38,969 nt of DNA, taken from NCBI GenBank assembly GCA_900318335.1, contig ONKF01000023.1:1-38969 (forward strand), written 5' to 3'. Position 1 is the stretch's first letter. The number at the start of each line of letters is the position of its first letter. Positions 24,129 to 32,082 of this stretch are shown in pieces. Made by a program: the position numbers and the translations under genes. This DNA is from an uncultured Prevotellaceae bacterium (GTDB lineage: Bacteria; Bacteroidota; Bacteroidia; Bacteroidales; Muribaculaceae). The notes beneath the pieces are model-generated. The model was not told the DNA's origin. It was given only the letters and a program-made list of their open reading frames with translations, and searched no databases.

Positions 24129-26054
24129 ATGGAAATCGACCGACATAAAATTGCCGAACATGTTAATCTGCCTGTCATGAAACTGGTAGGTGAAGTTGCC
24201 GACGAAATGGGCCGCGAGTGCTACGTCGTGGGTGGATACGTTAGGGACATCTTTCTGATGCGCCCCAGCAATGACATGGATTTTGTGACGGTCGGCAGTG
24301 GCATTGAGGTGGCTCGGGCTGTGGCTCACCGTTTGGGCAAGCGTGCCCATCTGGCGGTATTCCGCACCTATGGCACAGCTCAGGTAAAGACTCGCCAGTG
24401 GGAATTGGAATTTGTTGGCGCTCGCCGTGAATCCTACCGACGCGAGAGCCGCAACCCCATTGTGGAAGACGGCACCCTGGACGATGATCAGCGCCGCCGT
24501 GACTTCACCATCAATGCGATGGCGATCTGCTTGAATAAGGACCGATACGGCGAGTTGCTGGATCCGTTTGACGGCATCGGTGACATGGAACGCCGCATCA
24601 TCCGCACCCCTCTCGACCCTGACATCACCTTCAGCGACGACCCGCTACGGATGATGCGTGCCGTGAGATTTGCCACACAATTGGATTTTGACATCTATCC
24701 CGAGACGTTCGACGCCATCAGGCGTAACTCAGGACGCATCCGCATCATCACCCGCGAGCGCATTGCCGAGGAGTTGATGAAAATCATGCGCAGCAACCAG
24801 CCCTCACGAGGCTGGATGTTGCTCGACCAGTGCGGCCTGCTGCCGCTCATTTTCCCCGAACTGGCAGCCCTCAAGGGCATCGAGACGGTTAACGGTCGTG
24901 GCCACAAGGATAATTTCATGCACACCCTGCAGGTGCTCGACAATGTGGCCCAGGCCAGCGATGACGTGTGGCTGAGATGGGCAGCGTTGCTCCACGATGT
25001 GGGCAAGGCTCGCACCAAGCGCTGGGACCCGCAGCTGGGATGGACCTTCCATAACCACAACTTCATCGGCGAGAAGATGGTGCCCAAGATTTTTGCCAAA
25101 ATGCGACTGCCGCTCAACGACCACATGAAGTATGTGAAAAAGCTCGTCAGGCTGCACATGCGCCCCATCGCACTTGTCGAGGATGAAGTCACCGACAGCG
25201 CCGTTAGGCGCCTACTGTTTGACGCTGGCGATGACATCGATGACCTGATGACCCTGTGCAAGGCAGACATCACCAGCAAGAACCAGAACAAGGTGCAACG
25301 GTTCCGCGAGAATTTTGACCTGGTGAAGCAGAAACTGGTGGACATCGAGGAGAAAGACCGCGTGCGCAATTTCCAACCACCGGTCGACGGCCAGGAAATC
25401 ATGACCACTTTTGGGCTGGAGCCCTCACGTCCCGTGGGCTATATTAAGGATGCCATTAAGGATGCCATCCTCGACGGCGTCATTACCAACGATTATGCCT
25501 CGGCCTACCGCCTCATGCTCGACAAGGCGGCCGAACTTGACATCACTCCTAATCATGAGGGACAACTGTGCCACACCACGATGCAGACCCCTGTGGGCAC
25601 GCTGCAGATAGCTGCCAGCACACGCGGAGTAGCCCTTATCGGCTGGAATGCCGCCGACGTCGCCAAGATTGCCAAGAAACTGAAGTTAGAGCCTATAGAA
25701 GCAGCGACTCCCCTACTCGACCAGTGCATCAGGCAGCTTGATGAATACTTTGCCGGTACCCGTCGCGAGTTCTCGCTCCCAATCCATGTCACGGGAACCG
25801 ATAACCAGATGAACACATGGGCTGAATTGCAGAAGATCCCTTATGGCGAGACCATTTCCTATGGAGAACAGGCCAAACGCATGGGTAACCCTAAAGCGTG
25901 CCGCGCTGTTGCCCAGGCCAACCATAACAATCCCGTGGCCATAGTCATCCCTTGCCACCGCGTCATTAATGCCGATGGCACCTTGGGCGGTTACGCCCCC
26001 GGAGTAGAAATCAAACAATTCCTACTCAATTTAGAAAAAGAAAATAAGCAGTAA
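24129..26054 (+). CDS. Fusion of CCA tRNA nucleotidyltransferase (HD type) and O6-methylguanine-DNA methyltransferase
   Basis: One uninterrupted 641-residue frame with two complete enzymes. Residues 1-471 form a CCA-adding enzyme: GGYVRD (35-40), metal aspartates D49 and D51 in NDMDFV, RRRDFTINAMAI (about 120-131), the neck/body, and an HD phosphohydrolase domain with H265 and H289-D290. Residues 484-641 form an Ogt/MGMT suicide repair protein: TPVGTLQIAAS start, WAELQKIPYGETISYGEQA helix-turn-helix, RAVAQANHNNP, then IPCHRV with the alkyl-acceptor C609. A short linker (472-483) joins them. The two activities, repair of tRNA 3' ends and of alkylated guanine in DNA, are not known to me as partners. 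An in-frame ATG at codon 485 could make free Ogt. It ends 3 nt from converging gtrA. Confidence 0.92.
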   Translation: MEIDRHKIAEHVNLPVMKLVGEVADEMGRECYVVGGYVRDIFLMRPSNDMDFVTVGSGIEVARAVAHRLGKRAHLAVFRTYGTAQVKTRQWELEFVGARRESYRRESRNPIVEDGTLDDDQRRRDFTINAMAICLNKDRYGELLDPFDGIGDMERRIIRTPLDPDITFSDDPLRMMRAVRFATQLDFDIYPETFDAIRRNSGRIRIITRERIAEELMKIMRSNQPSRGWMLLDQCGLLPLIFPELAALKGIETVNGRGHKDNFMHTLQVLDNVAQASDDVWLRWAALLHDVGKARTKRWDPQLGWTFHNHNFIGEKMVPKIFAKMRLPLNDHMKYVKKLVRLHMRPIALVEDEVTDSAVRRLLFDAGDDIDDLMTLCKADITSKNQNKVQRFRENFDLVKQKLVDIEEKDRVRNFQPPVDGQEIMTTFGLEPSRPVGYIKDAIKDAILDGVITNDYASAYRLMLDKAAELDITPNHEGQLCHTTMQTPVGTLQIAASTRGVALIGWNAADVAKIAKKLKLEPIEAATPLLDQCIRQLDEYFAGTRREFSLPIHVTGTDNQMNTWAELQKIPYGETISYGEQAKRMGNPKACRAVAQANHNNPVAIVIPCHRVINADGTLGGYAPGVEIKQFLLNLEKENKQ

Positions 26055-26057
26055 AGT

Positions 26058-26531
26058 TTACTTGGGCGCAGAGCCCTTGGGGTTAACACGGAATGTGACT
26101 GTGCGGTTGTAGATGTAGTTTGCCAGGGTATAGGCCACCATGGCAAGAAGCATGACGATGTTCTGGCCAGCCTTCTCCATCGGGAAGAAGGGGATAATGT
26201 CATCAGGCAGATCTTTCCAGTGGAGACCTTCGAGCAAGATCCAGCTGACGCACAGCTGCAAAGCGAGGCAGATGAGAAAACCGCACACAAAGAGGAAGAG
26301 CTCACGCTTGACGTTGTCCTTGCTCTTAAATACCCAATTGCGGTTCCAGATAAAACTGTTGATGACACCAAGCACATAGCCGGTAACGTTAGAGATTCCG
26401 TAAGAAAGGCCTAACTTGGTATTGAGCAAATAGAAAGCCACAAGCGTGATCAGCGTGTTAGACACACCTATCACTGCATATTTGAGAAGTTGTATACCCG
26501 TCTCGCGGGCTTCGGCTTTATCTATCTTCAT
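26058..26531 (-). CDS. GtrA family membrane protein
   Basis: A 157-residue protein with four membrane segments (about 16-37, 42-60, 76-99, 122-142), typical of GtrA. These proteins are thought to help move lipid-linked sugars across the inner membrane for cell-surface glycan modification. The segments LLKYAVIGVSNTLITLVAFYLL and the basic NRNWVFKSK and YNRTVTFR turns are characteristic. No glycosyltransferase partner is adjacent, so the substrate is unknown. The stop codons of this gene and the CCA-Ogt gene face each other 3 nt apart. Confidence 0.85.
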   Translation of the reverse strand: MKIDKAEARETGIQLLKYAVIGVSNTLITLVAFYLLNTKLGLSYGISNVTGYVLGVINSFIWNRNWVFKSKDNVKRELFLFVCGFLICLALQLCVSWILLEGLHWKDLPDDIIPFFPMEKAGQNIVMLLAMVAYTLANYIYNRTVTFRVNPKGSAPK

Positions 26532-26638
26532 GATAACAGTTTTTCAACTCGGCAAAATTAGGTATTTTTAACGAATTGACAAAATAATTTTCAACTTCAT
26601 ATCAATATTCTCGCACAATAACCCTCCTATCGCCTGAA

Positions 26639-27169
26639 TTACAACGGCTTGACGATAATTCCCACATCAGCCAGTCCCTTGAGCGTGTCACAATCCTGCA
26701 TGGTCTGCCACACGATGATCGAACGGGCGTCGTCGGGCTTTACATGGTCCTTGAGAGTGTATTGGACCTGATATAATGTCCCGAATCCACCACCTGACCA
26801 GTTGCCATGCTCGTCAGCCAGCATGAAGTTCAACGGCATGCGGTTGACCGTCGAGTCGGCAGCAATGATATCGACCACCAGCGAGAGATTGCTGTAGTCA
26901 TAATCGTTGTGATGACGAATGGCGAGCGAGAGCTCATAGGTCATCGTGGAGTCATCATAGACAGGATTGAAGGTCAGGGGCAACGTCTGCTGCCATCCGG
27001 CCTTAGGTAGATGGACAAACCCGGAATGGGCCATGACGGGCTTGCGCTGGCAACCGGTCATGATGATTGCAACTGTGGCAATGAACACTGTCATTGCCAC
27101 AGTTATGCATTGGCTTACCGACAACAAGCGGTTAGTCCTTATTTCCGTTGTTTGGCTGGCTTTGGGCAT
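26639..27169 (-). CDS. gldH: GldH-like gliding-motility lipoprotein
   Basis: A lipoprotein of about 176 residues whose signal ends TVAIIMTG-C40-QRK. The mature part is beta-rich (YELSLAIRHHNDYDYSNLSLVVDI, GGGFGTLYQVQYTL) and ends IIVKPL, consistent with GldH, which in gliding Bacteroidetes is needed for motility but is kept in non-gliding gut species. I chose the ATG at 27169, overlapping the end of ricT by 38 nt. A later ATG at 27094 gives a shorter, equally export-competent start (MTVFIATVAIIMTGC). The frame stays open further upstream, but only as the shadow of ricT. Following ricT is an arrangement I recall from other Bacteroidales. Confidence 0.75.
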   Translation of the reverse strand: MPKASQTTEIRTNRLLSVSQCITVAMTVFIATVAIIMTGCQRKPVMAHSGFVHLPKAGWQQTLPLTFNPVYDDSTMTYELSLAIRHHNDYDYSNLSLVVDIIAADSTVNRMPLNFMLADEHGNWSGGGFGTLYQVQYTLKDHVKPDDARSIIVWQTMQDCDTLKGLADVGIIVKPL

Positions 27170-28499
27170 TTCCGTTCTGCGCAGGGTTGGCATCCTTGGG
27201 CTGACGCGGCCTGAAAGTCTTGACGGGACGCGGCTGACCATTGCTATCCTGCTGTTGGCGTTTGGGCTTTCCCTGACGCTGCCGGCGCTCTGGTTTACCG
27301 GGTTTTTCGTCTCCGCCCCCTTCAGGTTGCGGCTTCTCGGCCTTTGGAGGTTTGGGGCCTTTATTCTGCTGGTTTGCCGCAGGCTTCTCGCCCGAACCCG
27401 ATTTTTTCTTCTTTTTCTTCTTCTTTTTGTCAAAACGGCTGATGCTGTCCTGAGTCAAGAGGTCACCGAAGGGTGATGCGGGCTTGTTGCCGTCATCCTC
27501 GGGCTTGAGTGTATCGGGCTTGACGCCATTCTTGTTCAATGCGATGACCTCAAAGGCCTCGGCAGCAGTCAGCGTAACGGTTTTGACAGGCGCGTTGCGC
27601 TCGGTGGAATAGATGATTTCACGCTTGAGGGCATCGGCCTTGAAGTAGTAATAGGTTGCATCCTTGGTCTCGAGATGCACATCCTTGGGCGGTAATTGAC
27701 GTATCGCCTCGACATAGGTATTCACCTCGAAGTTGATGCAGCACTTGAGCTTGGCACACTGTCCCGCCAGGTTCTGAGGATTGAGTGAGATATCCTGGAA
27801 TCGTGCGGCACTCGTGGCAACCGATACAAAGCCCGACATCCAAGTGGCGCAGCAGAGTGGCCTGCCGCAGGGGCCGATACCGCCGATGCGGCCAGCCTCT
27901 TGACGGGCACCAATCTGTTTCATCTCGACTCGGATCTTAAACACGTCGGCCAGCACCTTGATGAGCTGACGGAAATCCACACGTTCATCAGCAATATAGT
28001 AGAAGATCGCCTTATTGCCGTCGCCTTGATACTCAACGTCGCCAATCTTCATCTTCAGGCCCAGGTCCACCGCAATCTTGCGGGAACGTATCATAGTGTC
28101 CTCCTCGCGCGCCTTTGCCAGCTCGTAGCGTTCCATGTCGGCGGGTTTGGCCTTACGGAATACGCGCAGTATCTCGGCATCCTTGCGCAGGTTGACACGC
28201 TTCATCTGGTTCTTGACCAGACGGCCCGTGAGCCCCACTCGACCGATGTCATGCCCGGGATTGGCCTCGACCGCCACCCAATCACCCCGCTTGAGCGGGA
28301 TATTGGTGCTGTTGCGGTAGAAACCACGGCGAGTGTTCTTGAAGAGCACCTCGACAATATCGAAATCGTTGTCGGGAATGTCATCAAGCCAATTGGTGCT
28401 CACCAGGTTACACCTGCCAATGTCGGTGCCGCAATTGCAGTTCACGCAGGTGTCGGCACCTTCAGGCAGATTGACTTGTTTGTTCTTGTTCTCGTCCAT
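27132..28499 (-). CDS. ricT: PSP1/RicT-family protein with a basic disordered tail
   Basis: A 455-residue protein. An N-terminal cysteine cluster (CVNCNCGTDIGRC, about 17-29) precedes the PSP1/RicT core, which has FKNTRRGFYRN, DIGRVGLTG, DERVDFRQLIKVLAD and the cysteine-rich GGIGPCGRPLCCATW and CAKLKCCINFE (about 200-255). In Bacillus, RicT belongs to the RicAFT complex, which carries Fe-S clusters and works with RNase Y; the rny gene lies directly upstream here, 15 nt away. The last 90 or so residues are lysine/proline/glutamine-rich (a run of ten lysines near 360) and almost certainly disordered, perhaps nucleic-acid binding. RicA and RicF homologues are not seen in this window. Confidence 0.85.
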   Translation of the reverse strand: MDENKNKQVNLPEGADTCVNCNCGTDIGRCNLVSTNWLDDIPDNDFDIVEVLFKNTRRGFYRNSTNIPLKRGDWVAVEANPGHDIGRVGLTGRLVKNQMKRVNLRKDAEILRVFRKAKPADMERYELAKAREEDTMIRSRKIAVDLGLKMKIGDVEYQGDGNKAIFYYIADERVDFRQLIKVLADVFKIRVEMKQIGARQEAGRIGGIGPCGRPLCCATWMSGFVSVATSAARFQDISLNPQNLAGQCAKLKCCINFEVNTYVEAIRQLPPKDVHLETKDATYYYFKADALKREIIYSTERNAPVKTVTLTAAEAFEVIALNKNGVKPDTLKPEDDGNKPASPFGDLLTQDSISRFDKKKKKKKKKSGSGEKPAANQQNKGPKPPKAEKPQPEGGGDEKPGKPERRQRQGKPKRQQQDSNGQPRPVKTFRPRQPKDANPAQNGNAQSQPNNGNKD

Positions 28500-28514
28500 C
28501 GTGGTACGCTCCCT

Positions 28515-30056
28515 TTATTTAGCGTAGCTCACGGCGCGCGTCTCGCGGATGACGGTGATGCGCACCTGTCCGGGATAAGTCATCTCGTCCTGGATCTTCT
28601 GAGCGATCTCGTTGGACAGTTTCTCGGTCTCCTCGTCGCTGATCTTGTCTGCGCCAACGATAACGCGCAGCTCGCGGCCGGCCTGGATGGCATAGGTCTT
28701 TACTACACCAGGATAGGACAAAGCCAAGTGCTCGAGGTCATTGAGTCGCTTGATGTAAGCCTCGACAATCTCGCGGCGGGCACCGGGACGGGCACCACTG
28801 ATGGCGTCACACACTTGTACGATGGGAGCATACAGGCTGGTTGCCTCTTCCTCGTCATGGTGCGCTCCGATTGCGTTGCAGATGTCGGCCTTCTCTTTAT
28901 ATTTCTCGGCCAACTTCATACCCAACTGTGCGTGCGGCAGCTCGGGCTCGTCATCGGGCACCTTGCCGATATCATGCAACAGGCCAGCGCGGCGGGCCTT
29001 CTTGGGATTCAGGCCCAACTCACTTGCCATGATGGCACACAAGTTAGCAGTCTCACGTGAGTGCTGCAACAGGTTCTGACCATAGCTGGAGCGGTATTTC
29101 ATCTTGCCAATCAAGCGGATGAGCTCGGGATGCAGGCCATGGATACCCATATCAATAGCCGTGCGCTTACCGGTCTCAATCACCTCTTCCTCGACCTGGC
29201 GGCGCACCTTAGCCACCACCTCCTCGATGCGGGCGGGATGGATGCGGCCGTCGCTGACCAGCTGGTGCAGTGCCAAGCGGGCAATCTCGCGGCGAACAGG
29301 GTCGAAGCCCGACAGCACGATAGCCTCGGGGGTATCGTCAACCACGATCTCGACACCGGTGGCAGCCTCGAGGGCGCGGATGTTGCGGCCTTCACGACCG
29401 ATGATGCGTCCCTTGATCTCGTCATTGTCGATGTGGAACACAGTCACAGCGTTCTCGACCGCGGTCTCGGTGGCCACACGCTGGATGGTCTCGATGATGA
29501 TGCGCTTGGCCTCCTTGTTGGCGGTCATCTTAGCGTCATCCATAATGTCATTGATATAGCTGGCAGCGTTGGTCTTGGCCTCATCCTTGAGAGACTCGAT
29601 CAGTTTCTCCTTGGCTTCCTCGGCCGACAGTCCGCTCACGTGCTCAAGGGTATCGCGCACGCTCTTTTCCATCTTGTCAACTTCCTTCTTGCGCTCATCA
29701 AGCACAGCCATCTGATTCTCGACATTCACCTTGAGATTCTCCACCTCGTTGCGGCGACGCTGCAATTCACCCTGCTGCTGGTTGAGCGTCATCTCACGCT
29801 GCTTGAGCTTAGCCTCGTTGGTCTGGACCTTGGTCAAGCGGGCGTTGGCCTCCTTCTCGGCATCACTCTTGATTGACATACCGATTTCCTTGCCTTTCAG
29901 GACCTCGTTGTTCTTGAGCACCTCGGCTTCAAGACGGGCTTTCTCAATAATCTCGTTGGCCTGTGACTTGGCGTTCTTGCGTGACATGTACAACGCAACC
30001 GCACAGCCAATTGCCATCGCCAGGATGGCTACGATAACAGTAATTATTATATTCAT
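28515..30056 (-). CDS. rny: Ribonuclease Y
   Basis: A 513-residue membrane-anchored endoribonuclease that starts mRNA decay. An N-terminal membrane helix ([21 protein letters not shown], 3-23) is followed by a long coiled coil (about 25-195). The KH RNA-binding domain is at about 205-270 ([18 protein letters not shown]), and the HD domain has [13 protein letters not shown] and AGLLHDIGK with the metal-binding HD pair (about 330-400). Length and domain order are standard. It heads rny-ricT-gldH, with spacing of 15 nt to ricT. A structured non-coding RNA candidate and zapA lie upstream. Confidence 0.95.
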   Translation of the reverse strand: MNIIITVIVAILAMAIGCAVALYMSRKNAKSQANEIIEKARLEAEVLKNNEVLKGKEIGMSIKSDAEKEANARLTKVQTNEAKLKQREMTLNQQQGELQRRRNEVENLKVNVENQMAVLDERKKEVDKMEKSVRDTLEHVSGLSAEEAKEKLIESLKDEAKTNAASYINDIMDDAKMTANKEAKRIIIETIQRVATETAVENAVTVFHIDNDEIKGRIIGREGRNIRALEAATGVEIVVDDTPEAIVLSGFDPVRREIARLALHQLVSDGRIHPARIEEVVAKVRRQVEEEVIETGKRTAIDMGIHGLHPELIRLIGKMKYRSSYGQNLLQHSRETANLCAIMASELGLNPKKARRAGLLHDIGKVPDDEPELPHAQLGMKLAEKYKEKADICNAIGAHHDEEEATSLYAPIVQVCDAISGARPGARREIVEAYIKRLNDLEHLALSYPGVVKTYAIQAGRELRVIVGADKISDEETEKLSNEIAQKIQDEMTYPGQVRITVIRETRAVSYAK

Positions 30057-30069
30057 TTTAATTTAAATA

Positions 30070-30163
30070 TATTAAACAAAACGCGCCACTTTCAGCCGAA
30101 GGCAATGCGCTGATAAACAATGCATTCTCCTTCTAAACTTAAAGTGGTGCAGGAACCTAATTC
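30070..30163 (-). ncRNA. ssrS: Probable 6S-like RNA between zapA and rny
   Basis: The 165-nt zapA-rny gap contains, on the minus strand, a TAnnTTTG -7 box (TACATTTG, 30176-30169) and then a sequence that folds on itself. CCACTTT pairs with AAAGTGG, GAAGG with CCTTC, AATGC with GCATT, and the expected 5' end ATTA pairs with TAAT near 30072. This rod of helices broken by internal loops, with paired ends, is the shape of 6S RNA, the RNA-polymerase-binding regulator. In many bacteria ssrS is next to zapA. Ends are estimated; the family match was not tested. Confidence 0.5.
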
Positions 30164-30221
30164 AATAACAAATGTATCAAATCATGCCACATCGGCTTGC
30201 GCCATCATGCAGTCACAATTA

Positions 30222-30515
30222 TCATTTCCCTTCGTCCAACAGGGCGTCGAGTTGTTGATCTAAATCAGTCAGGAATTCATTGACCTGGCGGTTCTCGCCA
30301 TATGCCTCAAGATAGAGGCGGGCAAACTGGAATGCAACCCTTGCCAACACATCATTGGACGTATCATTAAAGCGCTTAGTCCACTTGTTCCACAGCGTGT
30401 TAACAAGCTCCTCCGCCTTGCGATACGTTTCCTCCTCACCGGGATTGATGCTCAGGGCGCTGGGGTTAGCGTCGGCAAGTTGAATCCATATTTTTACTTT
30501 ATTATTGTCGGCCAT
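30222..30515 (-). CDS. zapA: Cell division protein ZapA
   Basis: A 97-residue FtsZ-ring-associated protein. It follows the ZapA pattern: an N-terminal beta strand (KVKIWIQLADANPSALSINPGEEE), a helix with YRKAEELVNTLWNKWTKRF and a long C-terminal helix (DVLARVAFQFARLYLEAYGENR) for tetramer formation. In other bacteria it cross-links FtsZ filaments at midcell. It starts 16 nt after the coiled-coil gene, so the pair is co-transcribed. The downstream 6S-like RNA candidate repeats the zapA-ssrS neighbourhood known elsewhere. Confidence 0.82.
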   Translation of the reverse strand: MADNNKVKIWIQLADANPSALSINPGEEETYRKAEELVNTLWNKWTKRFNDTSNDVLARVAFQFARLYLEAYGENRQVNEFLTDLDQQLDALLDEGK

Positions 30516-30531
30516 AACGTCGATAGTCGTG

Positions 30532-30837
30532 TCAAGCGTTCAATTGTTTGATGCACCGGTCAATGTCCCGCACCATCTTGGCAACCTGTTTCTTCAATTG
30601 TCCAACCGCCTCAGGGTTGTCGGGGACGGTGTGCGCCACACGCAGGAACTCGTTATCGATGCGCAACTGGGCCAATTCCTTTTCCATCTTGGCGATCTCC
30701 AGCTCCTGACGTTCGATTTGACGCGCCATCTCCTTGTTTTCAGTCAACAGAGCAAGATACCGCTTGCGCAACGTCTCCACCTTGCGCAATGTCCTTTGCA
30801 GTTTATCTTTCAGCTCCATCGAAGGCATGGTTACCAA
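30532..30837 (-). CDS. Small coiled-coil protein upstream of zapA
   Basis: A 101-residue protein that is nearly all helix. A heptad-rich coiled coil runs from about 8 to 65 (KLQRTLRKVETLRKRYLALL, QELEIAKMEKELAQLRI), followed by a shorter helix (about 78-100). Its size, coiled coil and position just before zapA suggest a division-associated partner of ZapB type, but sequence alone does not prove it. An internal start at MPSMELKD or MELKD is as likely as the MVTM start. The 203 nt between it and tRNA-Ala are AT-rich and include the tRNA promoter. Confidence 0.7.
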   Translation of the reverse strand: MVTMPSMELKDKLQRTLRKVETLRKRYLALLTENKEMARQIERQELEIAKMEKELAQLRIDNEFLRVAHTVPDNPEAVGQLKKQVAKMVRDIDRCIKQLNA

Positions 30838-30997
30838 TTTTTTGCAAAAGTACTATTTTTTTTCCACAAAACATATTTCAACACAAAAATATTTCGCCAA
30901 ATCATGACAATTTGTGCTTTCTCCCGCACATTATTGATGCAAGCAAGCACATTTCACTTGCAATTTGAAAAAAGTGAAATAATTTTCCCGAAAAAAA

Positions 30998-31028
30998 TTT
31001 GTCAGTTCCAAAAATGGTATTACCTTTG
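30998..31028 (+). promoter_or_regulatory. Promoter of tRNA-Ala
   Basis: TTTG at 30998-31001, exactly 19 nt spacer, then TACCTTTG at 31021-31028, 12 nt before the mature tRNA. The clearest promoter in the window. Confidence 0.75.
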
Positions 31029-31040
31029 CAACCGCAATTC

Positions 31041-31113
31041 GGGGCATTAGCTCATCTGGTAGAGCGCAACACTGGCAGTGTTGAGGTAAGCGGTTCGAGT
31101 CCGCTATGCTCCA
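31041..31113 (+). tRNA. tRNA-Ala, anticodon GGC
   Basis: 73 nt folding as a complete cloverleaf. Acceptor GGGGCAT/ATGCTCC (one G-T pair), anticodon stem CAACA/TGTTG around loop CTGGCAG with anticodon GGC at 31074-31076, T-loop GTTCGAGTC, discriminator A. CCA is not encoded. Reads GCC and GCU alanine codons. Confidence 0.95.
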
Positions 31114-31121
31114 CAACCTAC

Positions 31122-31168
31122 AACTGCTTAATTGGCTACAAAACAGCGAATTAAGCAGTTTTTATTTT
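31122..31168 (+). terminator. Rho-independent terminator of tRNA-Ala
   Basis: Perfect 12-bp arms AACTGCTTAATT (31122-31133) and AATTAAGCAGTT (31149-31160) followed by TTTATTTT. The tRNA is therefore a single-gene transcript. Confidence 0.85.
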
Positions 31169-31169
31169 C

Positions 31170-32030
31170 ACCAAAATCCAATCCGTTGTCATACTGTTGC
31201 CATAAAAACAAAATGATGAAAAGCAATGACAACAATGTCATGATAATGGAATGACAAAGTCTTCAGAGAGCAGTTCCACGACAGATGGCGCCGAGATACC
31301 AGAAAAGAATAACAAGCTCTGACGGACAAGAATTCAACCCTCCCCTTCTCTCTCTTTACCGTATAATTAAGGTGTAATTCTCGGGCCGTTCAAACGTAGA
31401 CATTTTCAAAATTACGGGAATTACGATTTGTAAAGGATTGAAATAATCAAATATTTGATTATCAATCATTAAAGGGTTGAAAAGGGAAATTATTCCCTTT
31501 ATTTCCCTCTCAGGATCCCCCTACTGCCCTGCGGAGCGCTTCTGAAAATCACTTGGTTAAAAAGCTGTCATAATTGATTGATTTTTAGATGTTAATAATC
31601 ATTGTCTCTGTTGTCGCGTATAACCTTTTTACGTTGCTACTCAAGTAAGGGCTGCTAGTGATACGCCTGCAAGGCTTGACCGAAAAAATCTACCCGTAGG
31701 ACTGGCCAAATTTTATGCGCAGCGTCAAATTTTGTGGATTATTTCGAGGCAACTGTGCACGGCCTTGCTGTATCACGGTGCCCGCTAACTTTGCGGCGTA
31801 AAAAGTTATACACCCAGCGACGACGGGGGCAATTTTGCGAGTAAGCGAGAGCAACGGGAAACTCGTTTCCCATTGCCGAGCGGGAGCAAACTCGCCAGAG
31901 GCAATGTCACATCAGAAAATCATCATGGCGGCTTCCCATATCAATTCCTCTCCCGACATGTAGAGAGGCAAAAATCAAAGACGAATCAAGGAGGGATCGC
32001 CCATCACGGGCGTTTCCCTCCTTACCGATG
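31170..32030. other. Palindrome-rich non-coding stretch downstream of tRNA-Ala
   Basis: No open frame of 60 codons on either strand. It contains a perfect 20-nt palindrome ATAATCAAAT-ATTTGATTAT (31443-31462), an AAAGGGAA-ATTA-TTCCCTTT hairpin shortly after 31475, a GCAACGGGAAAC/GTTTCCCATTGC inverted repeat around 31851-31876 with one mismatch, and a hairpin with AAGGAGGGA (31988-31996) and TCCCTCCTT (32015-32023) arms around an inner CGCCC/GGGCG stem. Possibly the decayed end of a mobile element next to a tRNA, or a non-coding RNA locus. No integrase, tRNA-end duplication or terminal repeat pair was found. Confidence 0.5.
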
Positions 32031-32064
32031 AAAAAGCCCCGGAATGCATCTGCGTTTCCGAGGC
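32031..32064 (-). terminator. Rho-independent terminator of the MORN-like gene
   Basis: On the minus strand GCCTCGGAA pairs with TTCCGGGGC (9 bp, one G-T; 32064-32056 and 32044-32036) around an 11-nt loop, followed by TTTTT (32035-32031). It lies 19 nt after the stop at 32083. Confidence 0.8.
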
Positions 32065-32082
32065 ATTAACTGAATTTTTTAT

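Noticed and set aside
27170-27433. Upstream extension of gldH by 88 codons
   Set aside because: The extra residues are arginine-rich shadow sequence of ricT in another frame; a signal peptide must be near the true start.
27900-29060. Long plus-strand open frame of 386 codons
   Set aside because: It is antisense to ricT and rny, whose products have clear domains; its protein has no recognisable motif and typical shadow composition.
31081-31140. Integration site at the tRNA-Ala 3' end
   Set aside because: No duplicated tRNA 3' end and no integrase are present in the window; kept only as a possible explanation for the non-coding stretch.
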